A DNA stretch of 64,000 nucleotides from Mastigias papua (Eukaryota; Cnidaria; Scyphozoa; Rhizostomeae; Mastigiidae). The DNA is taken from positions 5,458,570 through 5,522,569 of the forward strand of contig OZ025271.1 of assembly GCA_964019165.1 (NCBI GenBank), in the 5' to 3' direction. Within the stretch, counting starts at the first letter, position 1, and each line of letters begins with the position of its first letter. The translations under genes were made by a program, and so were the position numbers. Below, piece by piece: positions 12,800-26,829 of the stretch. The notes under the pieces are model-generated. The model saw only the letters and a list, made by a program, of their open reading frames with translations. It ran no database searches and was not told the DNA's origin.

Positions 12800-14130
12800 A
12801 GAAAGTGAACAATATTGTCGACATTGAAAATTCAGAATATTGAATTGAGGATCAACCGCTAGGTGAACAAATTGTTGAATTGCCTGAAACTGTGCGCTGC
12901 AACAAATGTGATGATGTGCTAGTTGATTGGAATTCTGTGATTTGAAACTGATAAGTATCTTATGTGATTTAAATGCTCACTGGTGTTTTAGTTGTGAGAG
13001 AAGTAGGTCATATTAGCCCTAGCAATCCCTTGAAGTTACTGCAATACATGTTTATTGTGACGATGTTGTGAAACTGTATATTTGGCATATAGAGATGGCA
13101 TACACTTAGGTTGAATATATTGAGAGTAAATTTCACTAGCAATAAGCTGTGTTACATAGGTGTGATTGCCTTCTCTATTGTGAACTCACCACATATTATT
13201 GAGCATCATTAGATCTTTAAGGAAATAGCTCCGAAGTTGAAAAGTCTTGAATCTATTCAAATCACATTCTGCCATGTCATCCCTGCAATAATTCATGTAT
13301 GTGTAGTACTATACAATGCATACATATGTTTCAAATTGCAGTTGTACAGAAAAGGGAAGAGAACATGCAACAGAGGAGCCGCAGCGTGTGTATGTTATCT
13401 TTCATCCTGTTTGAGATATACGATAATATTGTGGCGTGCAATTGAATCTACCTGACACTAGTATTGATGCATAAAGATTGTACAGTATAATGTTATATTG
13501 TAGTCGTCTTAAAGGTAGCTGATACCAAATGCATTCCTCTCGTCCTATGAATAGTTACTTGATTCATATGACAACACACAGTATCCAATTGTAGCATTGA
13601 TGGAGAAAGGAAAGAAGCCAACAGAGAATGGAGGTAGCAACTGTATGTATTTGGTTGCCTTCTTTGTAGTAGAGAGTAAATGCGTTTGTTCGATGCAATA
13701 GTTACACCTATCTTCTATTGCTGTACATATAATAGTGGTGTCATAGTTACCGTGATAGTGTGCTTAAAAGCTGTATGATGTAGTCATGACTGAGGATTTG
13801 TAGTGTATAGCTAGGTTGATTATTGGTCTAATTGCGATGAGGTACACTGTTCATATGTGAAATATATCTAGCAGTAAACTTCAATCTCTTACAACAGGTA
13901 GTAAGGGAAGCTGGCAGTATAATTTAGTATTGGTAGCACATAACATAGCTGTATTGACTGAATGTGGCTGGCATTCATAGTTAGAAGGATTAGGCAATGT
14001 GCTTACAGTAGCCCTTGTGGGATGTCTGGTTAGAGATTTATACTGGCAAATTGGCACAGTTGCAATAAGCAATTTGAAGATGTGTCGTTAGCAGTTGTAA
14101 TCTGTATTGAAACCTCCGATGTTAGTAGAG
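12800..14130 (+). repeat. array unit 10, type A
   Basis: 1,331 bp. Very close to unit 9, with one visible switch (tcctgtttgag instead of tcctgtgtgag). Confidence 0.9.
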
Positions 14131-15434
14131 AGAAAGTGAACAATATTGTCGACATTGAAAATTCAGAATATTGAATTGAGGATCAACCGCTAGGTGAACA
14201 AATTGTTGAATTGCCTGAAACTGTGCGCTGCAACAAATGTGATGATGTGCTAGTTGATTGGAATTCTGTGATTTGAAACTGATAAGTATCTTATGTGATT
14301 TAAATGCTCACTGGTGTTTTAGTTGTGAGAGAAGTAGGTCATATTAGCCCTAGCAATCCCTTGAAGTTACTGCAATACATGTTTATTGTGACGATGTTGT
14401 GAAACTGTATATTTGGCATATAGAGATGGCATACACTTAGGTTGAATATATTGAGAGTAAATTTCACTAGCAATAAGCTGTGTTACATAGGTGTGATTGC
14501 CTTCTCTATTGTGAACTCACCACATATTATTGAGCATCATTAGATCTTTAAGGAAATAGCTCCGAAGTTGAAAAGTCTTGAATCTATTCAAATCACATTC
14601 TGCCATGTCATCCCTGCAATAATTCATGTATGTGTAGTACTATACAATGCATACATATGTTTCAAATTGCAGTTGTACAGAAAAGGGAAGAGAACATGCA
14701 ACAGAGGAGCCGCAGCGTGTGTATGTTATCTTTCATCCTGTTTGAGATATACGATAATATTGTGGCGTGCAATTGAATCTACCTGACACTAGTATTGATG
14801 CATAAAGATTGTACAGTATAATGTTATATTGTAGTCGTCTTAAAGGTAGCTGATACCAAATGCATTCCTCTCGTCCTATGAATAGTTACATGATTTATAT
14901 GACAACACACAGTATCCAATTGTAGCATTGATGCAAAAAGGAAAGAAGCCAACAGAGAATGGAGGTAGCAACTGTATGTATTTGGTTGTCTTCTTTGTAG
15001 TAGAGAGTAAATGCGTTTGTTCGATGCAATAGCTACACCTATCTTCTACTGCTGTACATATAATAGTGGTGTCATAGTTACCATGATAGTGTGCTTAAAA
15101 GCTGTATGATGTAGTCATGAATGAAGATTTGTAGTGTATAGCTAGGTTGATTATTGGTCTAATTGCGATGAGGTACACTGTTCATATGTGAAATATATCA
15201 AGCAGTAAACTTCAATCTCTTACAACAGGTAGTAAGGGAAGCTGGCAGTATAATTTAGTATTGGTAGCACATAACATAGCTGTATTGACTGAATGTGGCT
15301 GCCATTCATAGTTAGAAGGATGAGGCAAGGTGCTTACAGTAGCCCTTGTGGGATGTCTGGTTAGAGATTTATACTGGCAAATTGGCACAGTTGCAATAAG
15401 CAATTTGAAAATGTGTCGTTAGCAGTTGTAATTT

Positions 15435-15823
15435 CGTTGTTGGAAAACGCAGCTTAATGATGAAATTCAGTACAAGAATCGCGACAAGAAGTAAAGACAT
15501 TTTATTGTCTTTGTAGATGTATTTGACGTCAACAAATCATTCTAAATACGACATAACCGGTAGACCTAAGACCTAACAAGACATAATCAGTAAAATTTAA
15601 GACATAATCAAACGTTTCGACTCAATCATGAGCCATCATCAGTGAGACACTGAGTGCGTGACCTGATTCACGCCCCCATGGCTATATAAGGCCTTATTTT
15701 CGCTACTTTCATCCCTTCATTGATGATGGCTCATTTGTATTTAGAATGATTTGTTGACGTCAAATACATCTACAAAGACAATAAAATGTCTTTACTTCTT
15801 GTCGCGATTCTTGTACTGAATTT
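15435..15823 (-). mobile_element. Penelope-like passenger (copy 3)
   Basis: Identical structure and site to copies 1 and 2; flanking duplications at 15423-15434 and 15824-15835. Confidence 0.75.
15613..15642 (-). ncRNA. hammerhead-like motif in passenger copy 3
   Basis: Same motif as in copy 1, at the equivalent position. Confidence 0.4.
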
Positions 15824-15862
15824 CAGTTGTAATTTGTATTGAAACCTCCGATGTTAGTAGAG

Positions 15863-17202
15863 AGAAAGTGAACAATATTGTCGACATTGAAAATTCAGAA
15901 TATTGAATTGAGGATCAACCGCTAGTTGAACAAATTGTTGAATTGCTTGAAACTGTGCGCTGCAACAAATGTGATGATGTGCTAGTTGATTGGAATTCTG
16001 TGATTTGAAACTGATGAGTATCTTATGTGAATTAGATGCTCACTGGTGTTTAAGTTGTGAGAGAAGTAGGTCATATTAGCCCTAGTAATAGCTTGAAGTT
16101 ACTGCAACACATGTTTATTGTGACAATGTTTTGAAACTTTATATCTGGCACGTAGAGATGGCATACACTTAGGATGAATATATTGAGAGTAAATTTCACT
16201 AGCAATAATCTGTGTTACTTAGGTGTGATTGCCTTCTCTAGTGTGAAATCACCACATATTATTGAGCATCATGAGATCTTTAAGGAAATAGCTCCGAAGT
16301 TGAACAGTCTTGAATCTATTCAAATCACATTCTGTCATGTCATCGTCATGTCATCGTTGCAATAATGCATTTATGTGTATGACTATGCAATGCATATATA
16401 TGTGTCATATTGTAATAGTACGGAAATGTGAAGAGGACATGCAAAGAGGAGCCGCAGCGTGTGTATGTTATCTGTCATCCTGTATGAGATATGCGATAAT
16501 ATTGTAGCTTGCAAATGAATCCACCTGACACTAGTATTGATGCTTAAAGAATGTACAGTATAATGTTATATTGTAGTCGTCTTTAGGTAGCTGATACCAA
16601 ATGTATTCCTCTCATCCTATGAATAGTTACTTGATTCGTATGACAACACACAATATCCAATTGTAGCATTGATGGAGAAAGACAACAAGCCAACAGAGAA
16701 TGGAGTTAGCACCTGTATGTATTTGTTTGTCTTCTTTGTAGTACAGAGTAAATTGGTTTGGTCGATGCAATAATTACACCTATCGTCTACTGCTGTACAT
16801 ATAATAGTGGTGTCATAGTTACCGTGATAGTGTGCTTAAAAGCTGTATGATGTAGTCATGAATGAAGATTTGTAGTGTATAGCTAGGTTGATTATTGGTC
16901 TAATTGCGATGAGGTACACTGTTCATATGTGAAATATATCAAGCAGTAAACTTCAATCTCTTACAACAGGTAGTAAGGGAAGCTGGCAGTATAATTTAGT
17001 ACTGGTAGCACATAATATAGCTGTATTGAATGGAGGTGGCTGCCATGCATAGTTAGAAGGATTAGGCAAGATGTTTACAGTAGCCCTTGTGGGATGTCTG
17101 GTTAGAGATTTATACTGGCAAATTGGCACATTTGCAGTAAGCAATGTGAAAAGGTGTCGTTAGCAGTTGTAATTTGTATTGAAACCTCCGATGTTAGTAG
17201 AG
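15863..17202 (+). repeat. array unit 12, type B
   Basis: 1,340 bp, following the passenger-bearing unit 11. Closest to unit 5. Confidence 0.9.
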
Positions 17203-17859
17203 AGAAAGTGAACAATATTGTCGACATTGAAAACTCAGAATATTGAACTGAGGATCAACCGCTAGTTTGACAAGTTGTTGAGTTGCTTGAAACTGTGCGC
17301 TGCAACAAATGTGATGATGTGCTAGTTGATTGGAATTCTGTTATGTGAAACTGATTAGTATCGTGTGTGATTTAAGTGCTCACTGGTGTTTAAGTTGTGA
17401 GAGAAGTAGGTCATATTAGCCCTAGCAATCCCTTGAAGTTACTGCAATACATGTTTATTGTGACGATGTTGTGAAACTTTATATTTGGCACATAGAGATG
17501 ACATACACTTAGGATGAATATATTGAGAGTAAATTTCACTAGCAATAATCTGTGTTACATAGGTGTGATTGGCTGCTCTAGTGTGAAATCACCACATATT
17601 ATTGAGCATCATGAGTCTGGAAATAGTCAAATCATATTATTCCATGTCATCGTTGCAATATTGCATTTATGTGTATGACTATGCAATGCATACATATGTC
17701 TCAAATTGTAGTAGTACGGACATGGGAAGAGGAGATTCAAAAGAGGAGCCACAGCGTGTGTATGTTATCTTTCATCCTGTGTGAGATATACGATAATATT
17801 GTGGCTTGCAATTGAATCTACCTGATACTAGTATTGATGCATTAAGATTGTACAGTATA
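17203..17859 (+). repeat. array unit 13, diverged and truncated edge monomer
   Basis: Clearly homologous to the monomer start, but with many private substitutions and a deletion just after the gagcatcatgag site near 17,612. Homology stops at gattgtacagtata. A diverged edge unit next to homogenised inner units is the usual picture at a satellite boundary, because edge units escape unequal exchange. Confidence 0.85.
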
Positions 17860-18234
17860 GTAGAGGTGAGCATTGTCGAGAACATGAAAAATGTCGAAAG
17901 AAAGAAAGAAAGAAGAAAGGTTAGCCATTACGTATGTAATGTTAACTGGACTACCTTTTCCCAAATGTTGGAACAATGAAAATTATCATGATTTTACTTT
18001 TGCGAATATTTTAGAAGCAGCTTTTGTCAAGTTTGTCTATTAAGATTAATGTATGAAGTTAAGATATATGGATATTTTGTCGTGTGTCAGAAATGCTTAG
18101 GCGCATAAATCCAAAGGCAATTGTTTACGATGTTCATCGATTCGGTTGTTGCAAAACTGCATCTAAATATATTGTTAGAGAGATCGTGCATAAATATGTT
18201 TCTAAGCCATAGCAGAATGTGAAAACATTTTGTT
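17860..18234. other. unassigned spacer between satellite and Tc1 relic
   Basis: No recognisable gene. A short GAAA-type run lies near 17,895-17,920. The part after ~18,090 could be a decayed N-terminal region of the following transposase, but I cannot align it. Confidence 0.4.
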
Positions 18235-18900
18235 TTAGCCGAAAACCGCAGGATACTTCTTCAATGGGAACGAGAAGACAGTGAATGGTCCATTGACGAC
18301 TGGAAAAATTTTGTATTATCTGACGATTGTCGGTTTGGTTTAGAAAATGACTCTAGAAGATTAAGGATATGGAGAACAACTTCAGAAGTAAACAGTCCAA
18401 CATTTTTTCAGCCGATTTGTTTCTTAAGAATGCAGTTTCTATGGTGTTTTGCTTGTGCATTTGGCTTAACGGCGTTGGCAGGCTTGTGCAATGTGATCAA
18501 GGAATGAACGCCACACGCTATTTTTCTTTGCTGCAACAAAATGTATTTGAAAGCGTCGGTAACATCCATAGAGATCAAGAAAAAAGTTCTCTTGTTTCAA
18601 TAAGATAAAGCACCTCCTCACCGGACACAGCTAACCCAGAACTACTTCAGACAGGGGACCATCAGATGTCTCCAATGGCCTGCTCAATGCCCCTGATCTG
18701 AATATAATTTATAATTTATAGCTGTTTTATCAGAACCAAATTCAACAATGAAGCACGAGGCTTTTCGATAACCAGAGATATTTTGATATATTGATGAAGT
18801 TTGGGCTCAAATGCCACAAGGTCACATCTATCAACTGTATGCTGCCATTCCTAGAAGGCTTGAGGCTGTCAATAAATATGTGGCTACCCATCAAATATCT
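18235..18900 (+). pseudogene. Tc1/mariner transposase relic
   Basis: Translating the plus strand in shifting frames gives the Tc1/mariner layout: LLQWEREDSEWSIDDWKNF then LSDDCRFGL (the region of the first catalytic Asp, normally W-SDES-F), a damaged WNGVG-like block, DKAPPHRTQLTQNYF (normally QDNAPPH), WPAQCP followed after a frame change by PDLN (the WPAQSPDLNPIE region), and a C-terminal IPRRLEAVNKYVATHQ like the usual MPRR-AVI-A-G-H-Y end. Several stops and frame changes break it, and the catalytic Glu region is not intact. The order of motifs makes the family secure. Terminal repeats were not located. Confidence 0.8.
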
Positions 18901-19118
18901 GCTTTAACAACATGTCCTTCAACAATGTTTAACTTTTCGAATCTTTAAATTGTACTCTTTTATTGCCTGTATCTCGACTTCCTGTTGTATTTGATTTGCT
19001 GTTGCAATTTCCTTGGAATTTGCACAACCACGTACCTTTTTGATTGTCTGCCATTACATAACTTTTCGAAGCGGTGAAACACTTGAAATGTAAGTGTATA
19101 TATATGGAAATATATGTT

Positions 19119-19641
<523 letters not shown>

Positions 19642-19676
<35 letters not shown>
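19642..19676. repeat. short (TA)n tract
   Basis: About 35 bp of TA dinucleotide. Confidence 0.95.
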
Positions 19677-19681
<5 letters not shown>

Positions 19682-20006
19682 TCCTGACCCACACGCACAA
19701 GGTATGTAAATTGTATAAAAGAATAAACCACAAATATACTTTTCTAAAAGTAGATGTGTCAATTAAAATCTTCATCACTACTAAACTTACAATGGTTTTG
19801 GGCCTGCTTATATTACCTACATAACAATGGGGTCACAATTGATATTAGAGAGCTTACGATGTCGCAACGTAGATCAGTACGACGACCTTGGGACGTTAGG
19901 TCACGTGATGAGCTACGTAATGAGTCACGTAGTGACATTGCATGGCTTACAAAACTCCAGTACGCCCGCGAGTACGTGACTATCCCGCCAAAACTTAAAT
20001 GCTAAA

Positions 20007-21108
20007 ATGGCTAACTACGACCAGGTGCAAGATGTTATGGTTGGCGCAAACGAAGCGCAGTTATTTGACGATGAAGACCTTATTTTGTTGCAAGATCTTC
20101 ACCAACGGAAAAACCCTGTATTTCCTTATTGGAGGTACGAAATGTTCAATTTAGAGCTCATAGACCAACATGAGTGTATGGCCGAATTTAGAATGAGAAG
20201 GAATGATGTTTACACCTTACTTAAAACATTAAACCTTTCTGAAGAACTGCGATGCTATAATGGAGCTGTTGTAGATTCAGCCGAAGCTCTGTGTATTCTC
20301 TGAAGGAGAGTTGCATACCCGTGTAGATATGGCGATTTGGTCTGTACGGCCTGTTCCTCAGTTATCAATGATTACCATTCTTGTAATCACTGAACTTTAT
20401 GACAGGTATGGTCATCTTTTGCAAACAATGGATCAGCCATGGCTCTCCAGGCCCAATTTAGTGCTCTTTGCAAATGCAGTTCATGCAAAGGGGGCTGCAT
20501 TGGATAATTGCTGTAGCTTTGTAGATGGAACTGTTAGACCCATTTGTCCTCCCAAGAGAAACCAGAGGGTTGTATACAATGGACAAAAAAGGGTTCATGC
20601 CATGAAATTTCAATCAGTTGTAGCACCTAATGAACTGATTGCAAATTTTTATGTTTATATATGCTCTGTTGAAGGACGTAGGCATAGTAGTGCAATGCTT
20701 GCCATGTCTGGGCTCTTGGCACAGTTGGAAGAGTTGTCATTTTCACCTGCTGGCCAACCTCTCTGTATTTATGGGGATCCTGCCTACCCACATAGGATAC
20801 ACCTCCAGTGTCCATACCAATAAAAACACAATTTGACTCCAGAGCAACAGGCATTTAACCAGTCAATGAGTCGAATAAGAGTGTCAGTTGAGTGGATATT
20901 TGGGAAAATAGTCTCCTGTTTTGAATTTGTTGGTTTTAACAAGAACCTCAAGGTTGGCCAGAGTCCAGTGAGCAAAATGTATGTTGTGTTTGCACTATTA
21001 AGACATGCATTGACTTGCTTGTATGGATCAAATACAGCAGAGTTCTTTGGAATCCAGCCTCCACCCCTCAATGCATATTTTCATGGACAATGGAATCTAG
21101 AGAAATAG
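20007..21108 (+). pseudogene. PIF/Harbinger (HARBI1-like) DDE transposase, broken
   Basis: Catalyses cut-and-paste of Harbinger elements in the nucleus together with a Myb-like partner. The conserved order is present: FVDGTVRPICPP (first Asp), NGQKRVHAMKFQSV, SVEGRRHSSAML, YGDPAYP (second Asp), FNQSMSRIRVSVEWIFG (Glu), and the C-terminal TCLYGSNTAEFFGI block. The likely start is the ATG at 20007 (MANYDQVQDV). Breaks seen are an in-frame TGA at 20301-20303, a frame change near 20,340 just after YPCRYGDL, and a TAA at 20821-20823. All three catalytic positions survive, so the copy is dead by few lesions and fairly young. Alternative: some of the stops could fall in introns, but homology runs through them. 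Confidence 0.9.
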
Positions 21109-21394
21109 CTAAACCTGTGGTAATGTAGTCATGGTACATCAATGGTGACAAATAGCAACATAAATTTCAATTAGTCTATTTTCATAAAATTGTCATGCTT
21201 TATATTATCTCTTATCAAATACCTTCTCCAGAAATGATAGTAATGCTGAGTTCTGTTCTTGATTTTGTAAAATAATGGTTTGCGGCATTTTCTGCTGCTC
21301 TTTCGTCAATCTTACACTTTCCAATTGTTTTTGAGCTATTAATAAAAGTGGCAAATAATACCTTGGTGATTTCCATTCACGATTTCCTTTCTCA

Positions 21395-21992
21395 GTGTAC
21401 TCTCCTTCATTTTATATTCTAGAGTTTTCTGCTTTAAATCTAACTCCCTTCTTTTCAGATCAATCTCTATGCCTTTCACTTCTGTTTCCCTCTCAGCTTT
21501 CTCTGTCAAATATTAAATTATACCCTGCCCACTATGCTTCCTCATTTTTCTCCCGCTATCTTGAAAGTGCTTCCTCTCTCCGCTCTTAGGTAATCTCTCC
21601 ATTGACCTTTTTCTCATTTCCTCTGCTGTCTGCTGCTCTTTCACTTTTTTCTCCAATTACTTGGAATCATTTCTATTCAGCTTTTCTAGAGCTGACTCTG
21701 TAAGGCCAATTATGGACTCTACAGCCTCATCTAGTTCCATTTTATCTGGAGAAATCCCACTTGCTCTCTCCTCATCTGCCTTTTTTCTCCTATAATTTCT
21801 TTCAATTTTCGCGTACCTCTCTCTGACACCCCTCTGATTTACTGAAGACTTTGGATTTTCAATTGAGTTGAGATTTTTTGCAATTTTATCCCAACACTGG
21901 CCCTTTTCCCTAGAACCACACTTATACTGAAAGGATTGCAAAGCCAAAATCTCTCTGCATAAGAGAAAATCATGCTCAAGGGTCCATGCCAT
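21395..21992 (-). pseudogene. Harbinger partner protein, Myb/SANT-like, broken
   Basis: Convergent with the transposase, ~0.3 kb away. It starts best at 21992 (MAWTLEHDFLLCREILALQS), giving a Trp/Leu-patterned Myb/SANT-like domain in the first ~75 residues that includes GQCWDKIAKNLN and VNQRGVRERY, then a basic KRK-type stretch and an acidic LDEAVESIIGLTESALEKL region. In Harbinger elements this second protein brings the transposase to DNA ends and the nucleus. A stop ends the frame at 21657. Coiled-coil coding (EIDLKRRELDLKQKTLEYKM) continues in other frames to about 21,395, so the 3' half is degraded. An upstream in-frame ATG at 22103 adds 37 residues without family features. Confidence 0.8.
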
Positions 21993-22140
21993 TTTTGGCC
22001 TAAAATGGAACATCAAAGCCTTTATTCCTTTTATATTCAAATGCAAGTTATATTGTTGTGCAGAAACAGTGCAAAAAGACAACTGCTGATTGTTTGTGTC
22101 CAATTATGAAATTAAGCTCATATTGCAGTCACAGATCTCA

Positions 22141-23114
22141 TTACATGGTGAGATTTGTGACTACACTATCTGATTAGTTCATTAAAGCATCATTTGTATA
22201 AACTGAATTCAGGCTCGATGTTCTTAGATATGTTATGCTATCATAAGGAGTGTTAGCCATGACAGAGAATCCTATCGGATCAGCAGTATTTCGTTAACAT
22301 GTATATCTCTACACAACAGTTGGTGATCCACAAATTGATATTTCCTAGCTTAATGTTGTATCATGCTAATATTCTAAACCTTAGTTCTGTAATGCTACAA
22401 TTATATTGACAAAAGTAAAAGTCTAAGTATGCACATGCTTCGCAAAACAGCTTGAGGCTTTGGAAATCCAAGTTCAGTTATACTTCTCGTTGTTTGAATA
22501 TGGCTTTACACAATTTTGTTGTCGTTTCAGCTGCTGAGTCTGACTTGTTGAAGTTTCCATCTTGAAAGCACAGGACTAAAACTTGACGGAACAGTTTAGA
22601 ATAGGAGACGATGAAACATCCAAAAACATCAGTAAATAAACGCAATAAGTGCTAGAAACACAAGATATGACGCAATTTCATCGATTATTAAGTACTTTAT
22701 ATACAAAAATTGACTTACTTTCGTACGTAGTGATGAACACGTGGGCTTGTTCCGAGGCACGTAGTGAAATTGCGTTGTACATCTGCCTGCCAAGGAATCC
22801 CCCCCCAAATGACATGCGCAGAAATGCAGATTGTCACTACTCAAAGTCGTAGTAGAGCTGCGTAGTGGAATTGTATGTTCACTATTACCTAAGGGGGACC
22901 TACCTATTAACACCTCATGATATATTAAGAATCCATTATATGGGGAGGGCCGAATCTGTGAAGTAAGAAACAAAAGAGGATAATACAGAGTGTATAAGGT
23001 TATGCAAAGAGTGCGAAAAGAGTGAAGAAAAAAGAATAGATGCTGGATAGACGCAAACTAGACAAAAGAAGCAATTAAAGATGGGAAAGTGCATAGGGGA
23101 TTACTAATGATTCC
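22141..23114. other. unassigned region
   Basis: Several short open frames, none with a recognised domain. Contains a C8 run near 22,800. Confidence 0.4.
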
Positions 23115-23664
23115 ACATATCTGACGTTAAGTACCTCAGGCATAAAGATCTGTAGTCTAAACTGCCAGAATCCCTCTCTTTATCTTCTAAAAATCCATGA
23201 TGGCTGGCTTCTGTAAAAAGTCTAAAACACTCTGCCTGCACCACTGCAACCCTCTAGAAAACTTCCTACTAGATGACTTGTTAAACCTGGCTCTAAATGA
23301 TGTAAAGGGGCTACCTACACATTGCTTACCACATACTTTATAGCCTAATAAATACACTACCCCTGAAGAATCACAATTAAAGTCACTATTTATATCATAC
23401 TCCCTACCTGACACATTACATCCAAAACTGCTACCCTCTGACATATAACAGCAAACTTGACATGGCGCTCTACCACACCTAAAACAACACCCTAACTCCT
23501 TCTGTCCGAATCCTAGGAAACTTGGCTCCAACTAGATTATCCTTCATATTTGGTGCCTGTCTGAAGACCACAAGAGGCTGCTCTTTAAAGGCCATCCTGT
23601 GTTCTTCAGATGTTTCTAACGTGGTATGGTACAATACATTGATGACGTCTAAAAAACCTAGCAA
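23115..23664 (-). pseudogene. Penelope-like element 1, GIY-YIG endonuclease portion
   Basis: Translation shows the linker typical of Penelope C-termini (HRMAFKEQPLVVFRQAPN, then NLVGAKFPR), a Cys motif (CGRAPCQVC), then DFNCDSSGVVYLLGYKVCGK, matching the GIY half, and QCVGSPFTSFRARFN, matching the YIG half with its catalytic Arg. The normal Tyr of the YIG half is Cys here (QCVG). Frames change between the two parts and again near the C-terminus, where FWQFRLQIFMPE-LNVRYVE is readable near 23,120-23,150. It continues the RT portion at 26.8-28.1 kb and is separated from it by an insertion. Confidence 0.85.
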
Positions 23665-24864
23665 TTGTTGACCCCCTTCCCCCCTTGTCGAGTATATTCT
23701 GAAATCGTTACCCCCCCCTTACGACGTCTAACCAGCTTTACTCCCCCCCTCCCCCCCCCATCCATACACAGGCGTAATCAGAACAAGCAGTAAAGACATC
23801 AAATCTGTCGCATAGAAGATAGTATATTGTAAAACTACTCGATTTTAAAGCATAACATATATGTAGAATTTAATACGAATAAATTTAGTTTGTAGTTTCT
23901 TTGTTTTAAATCATCAAACTTATATTTACTTCTCTTATACACCCTGCGAACTCTTATACAACAAGAACTAACTGCGACTCTCCAACCATCTCTATACGCT
24001 AGCGACAAATTCCCAGAACAGCAACACGACAACGACTTCGATCTTACCACACGACAACTGTTAATGAAGACTTCACATAACGACTGACTTCACAGAACAT
24101 TAAATGCTTTATTCATATTAACACACATGACGTAACAAAGTAATTATAACATATAACAAACTAAGGGGTCAATGCAATGGCATGGTAACACAACACAACA
24201 AACAACAGAATACTAAAATTAGACAATACGTCACAGACAAGTAAAGCAACATGATGACACTAACTGTGGGAGATGAATGATGCAAGATTACAAAAGACGG
24301 AACAAATAGGAACATAGAGCCAACCTTATTTAACATGACGAAATCAAAGATAAAAATAAACTAGTACTATAACAGTATAGTTGCCGAAAGTCCTCAAATT
24401 GGTTTCTTGGAGACTTATTTTACAAGCAATATGATATTTCTAAAGCGTATACGATTTTTCGTTAATATCTGACTGCTCTTTCTTCGCAACTCTATAAAGT
24501 GCTAAGGGGCCATTCACAAAGAACGTCTGAGCACAAAGAGGGAAGGGGTCTGGTGAAAAAGTACGAACTCGGAATAGGAGGAGGGGGTGTTTGCGCATTG
24601 CGGATGTCCAGGTGTTCAGAATGTCAAGACAAGACATTTTTACTACGGTCCTATGTTGGATTGATCCTATCATCCAAGTACATGTTATTGCATGGGCGAT
24701 TTATTGCGCCATAGATAGCCAAAATTCATGCCAAGCCAATGACCAATGATCTATGAAGCAGCCATTCACAGAGACTGACGTCCTAGACGACGAGTGAAGT
24801 GTCGCACGACATGTTCCTGTCTTTGCATTGTCTGTTTAGCTAGACATTGCCATATGACAAAAAA
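23665..24864. other. non-coding left part of the insertion
   Basis: AT-rich sequence with a few homopolymer C runs. No recognised protein. The aaggggccattcacaaag block near 24,510 resembles ends of DNA-transposon-derived repeats, but I cannot name the family. Confidence 0.4.
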
Positions 24865-26240
<1,376 letters not shown>

Positions 26241-26829
26241 CAGGCATTGGGAAGTATTTAGCGACACAGAACTGTTGACATTCTGGTTTTTACGCTGTAA
26301 ACTGCTGTCAAGTATATAGTATGCTCTCGCCCACCGTTTTGCTGCCTTCTACCTGCAAATATGGTTAAGTTGTGTAGCGTTCTTGTCCTTTCTTCAGATA
26401 GCCTAAATCAACTGATGATTCTAAATTTTACTTCCTATATATCATTGTTTTTCGGAATTTGTGCTAGAGAGGACAGTTGATAGGAAGTTGGAGAAGGTCA
26501 CATTAGCGTGGCATTGTACATTGTAGTCAGTGCTACCGAAAAGGAAATAATGACAATGAGTTGTTATTGACGGAAATCCTGCAAATAGATTGATGATTAA
26601 ATGAATGAATATGAATGAATATAATGAAGAATGTTTCTTATTCTATTGATTCCACAACGCATACTGTACACTGACATAATTCACTTTTTTGCAGAAAAAG
26701 TAAAAAAAAGAAAAGGGACGTTTAATTCTCAAACCTGCCCTCCCCTGAACAACGTCTAAAATAATCTTAAACTCGTCGTACCCCCCTCCCTCCTCCTTGC
26801 CGATGTCATATATGTATGGTCACTATGGA

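Larger units (their letters stand above)
14131..15862 (+). repeat. array unit 11, type A with passenger
   Basis: Passenger-bearing unit of 1,732 bp, closest to unit 1. Confidence 0.9.
1..17859. repeat. tandem satellite array, ~1.33-kb monomer, 12 full units plus a diverged edge unit
   Basis: Head-to-tail copies share a constant start motif (agaaagtgaacaatattg) at 1, 1733, 3073, 4404, 6136, 7476, 8807, 10138, 11469, 12800, 14131, 15863 and 17203. Spacings are 1,331 bp (type A), 1,340 bp (type B) and 1,732 bp (A plus a 401-bp insertion unit). Copies differ at few positions, which suggests recent amplification or ongoing homogenisation. The window begins inside the array, so its left end is not seen. 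Small frames recur in every unit (about 72 aa on plus, 63 aa on minus), but the plus one in type A opens with TTG, both are cysteine-rich without a recognisable domain, and they follow the repeat period. I treat the array as non-coding satellite. Confidence 0.95.
19850..22140. mobile_element. PIF/Harbinger element (approximate extent)
   Basis: The convergent transposase and Myb-like genes define the element. I could not find matching terminal inverted repeats or a 3-bp target duplication by eye, so the ends given are only the limits of coding plus short flanks. Confidence 0.6.

Noticed and set aside
1..17859. CRISPR-like or phage-like repeat array
   Set aside because: Units are 1.33 kb with no spacers, and the surroundings are eukaryotic retroelements.
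22629..22973. 114-residue minus-strand frame
   Set aside because: No family resemblance. Overlapping plus frame of similar quality; likely chance.
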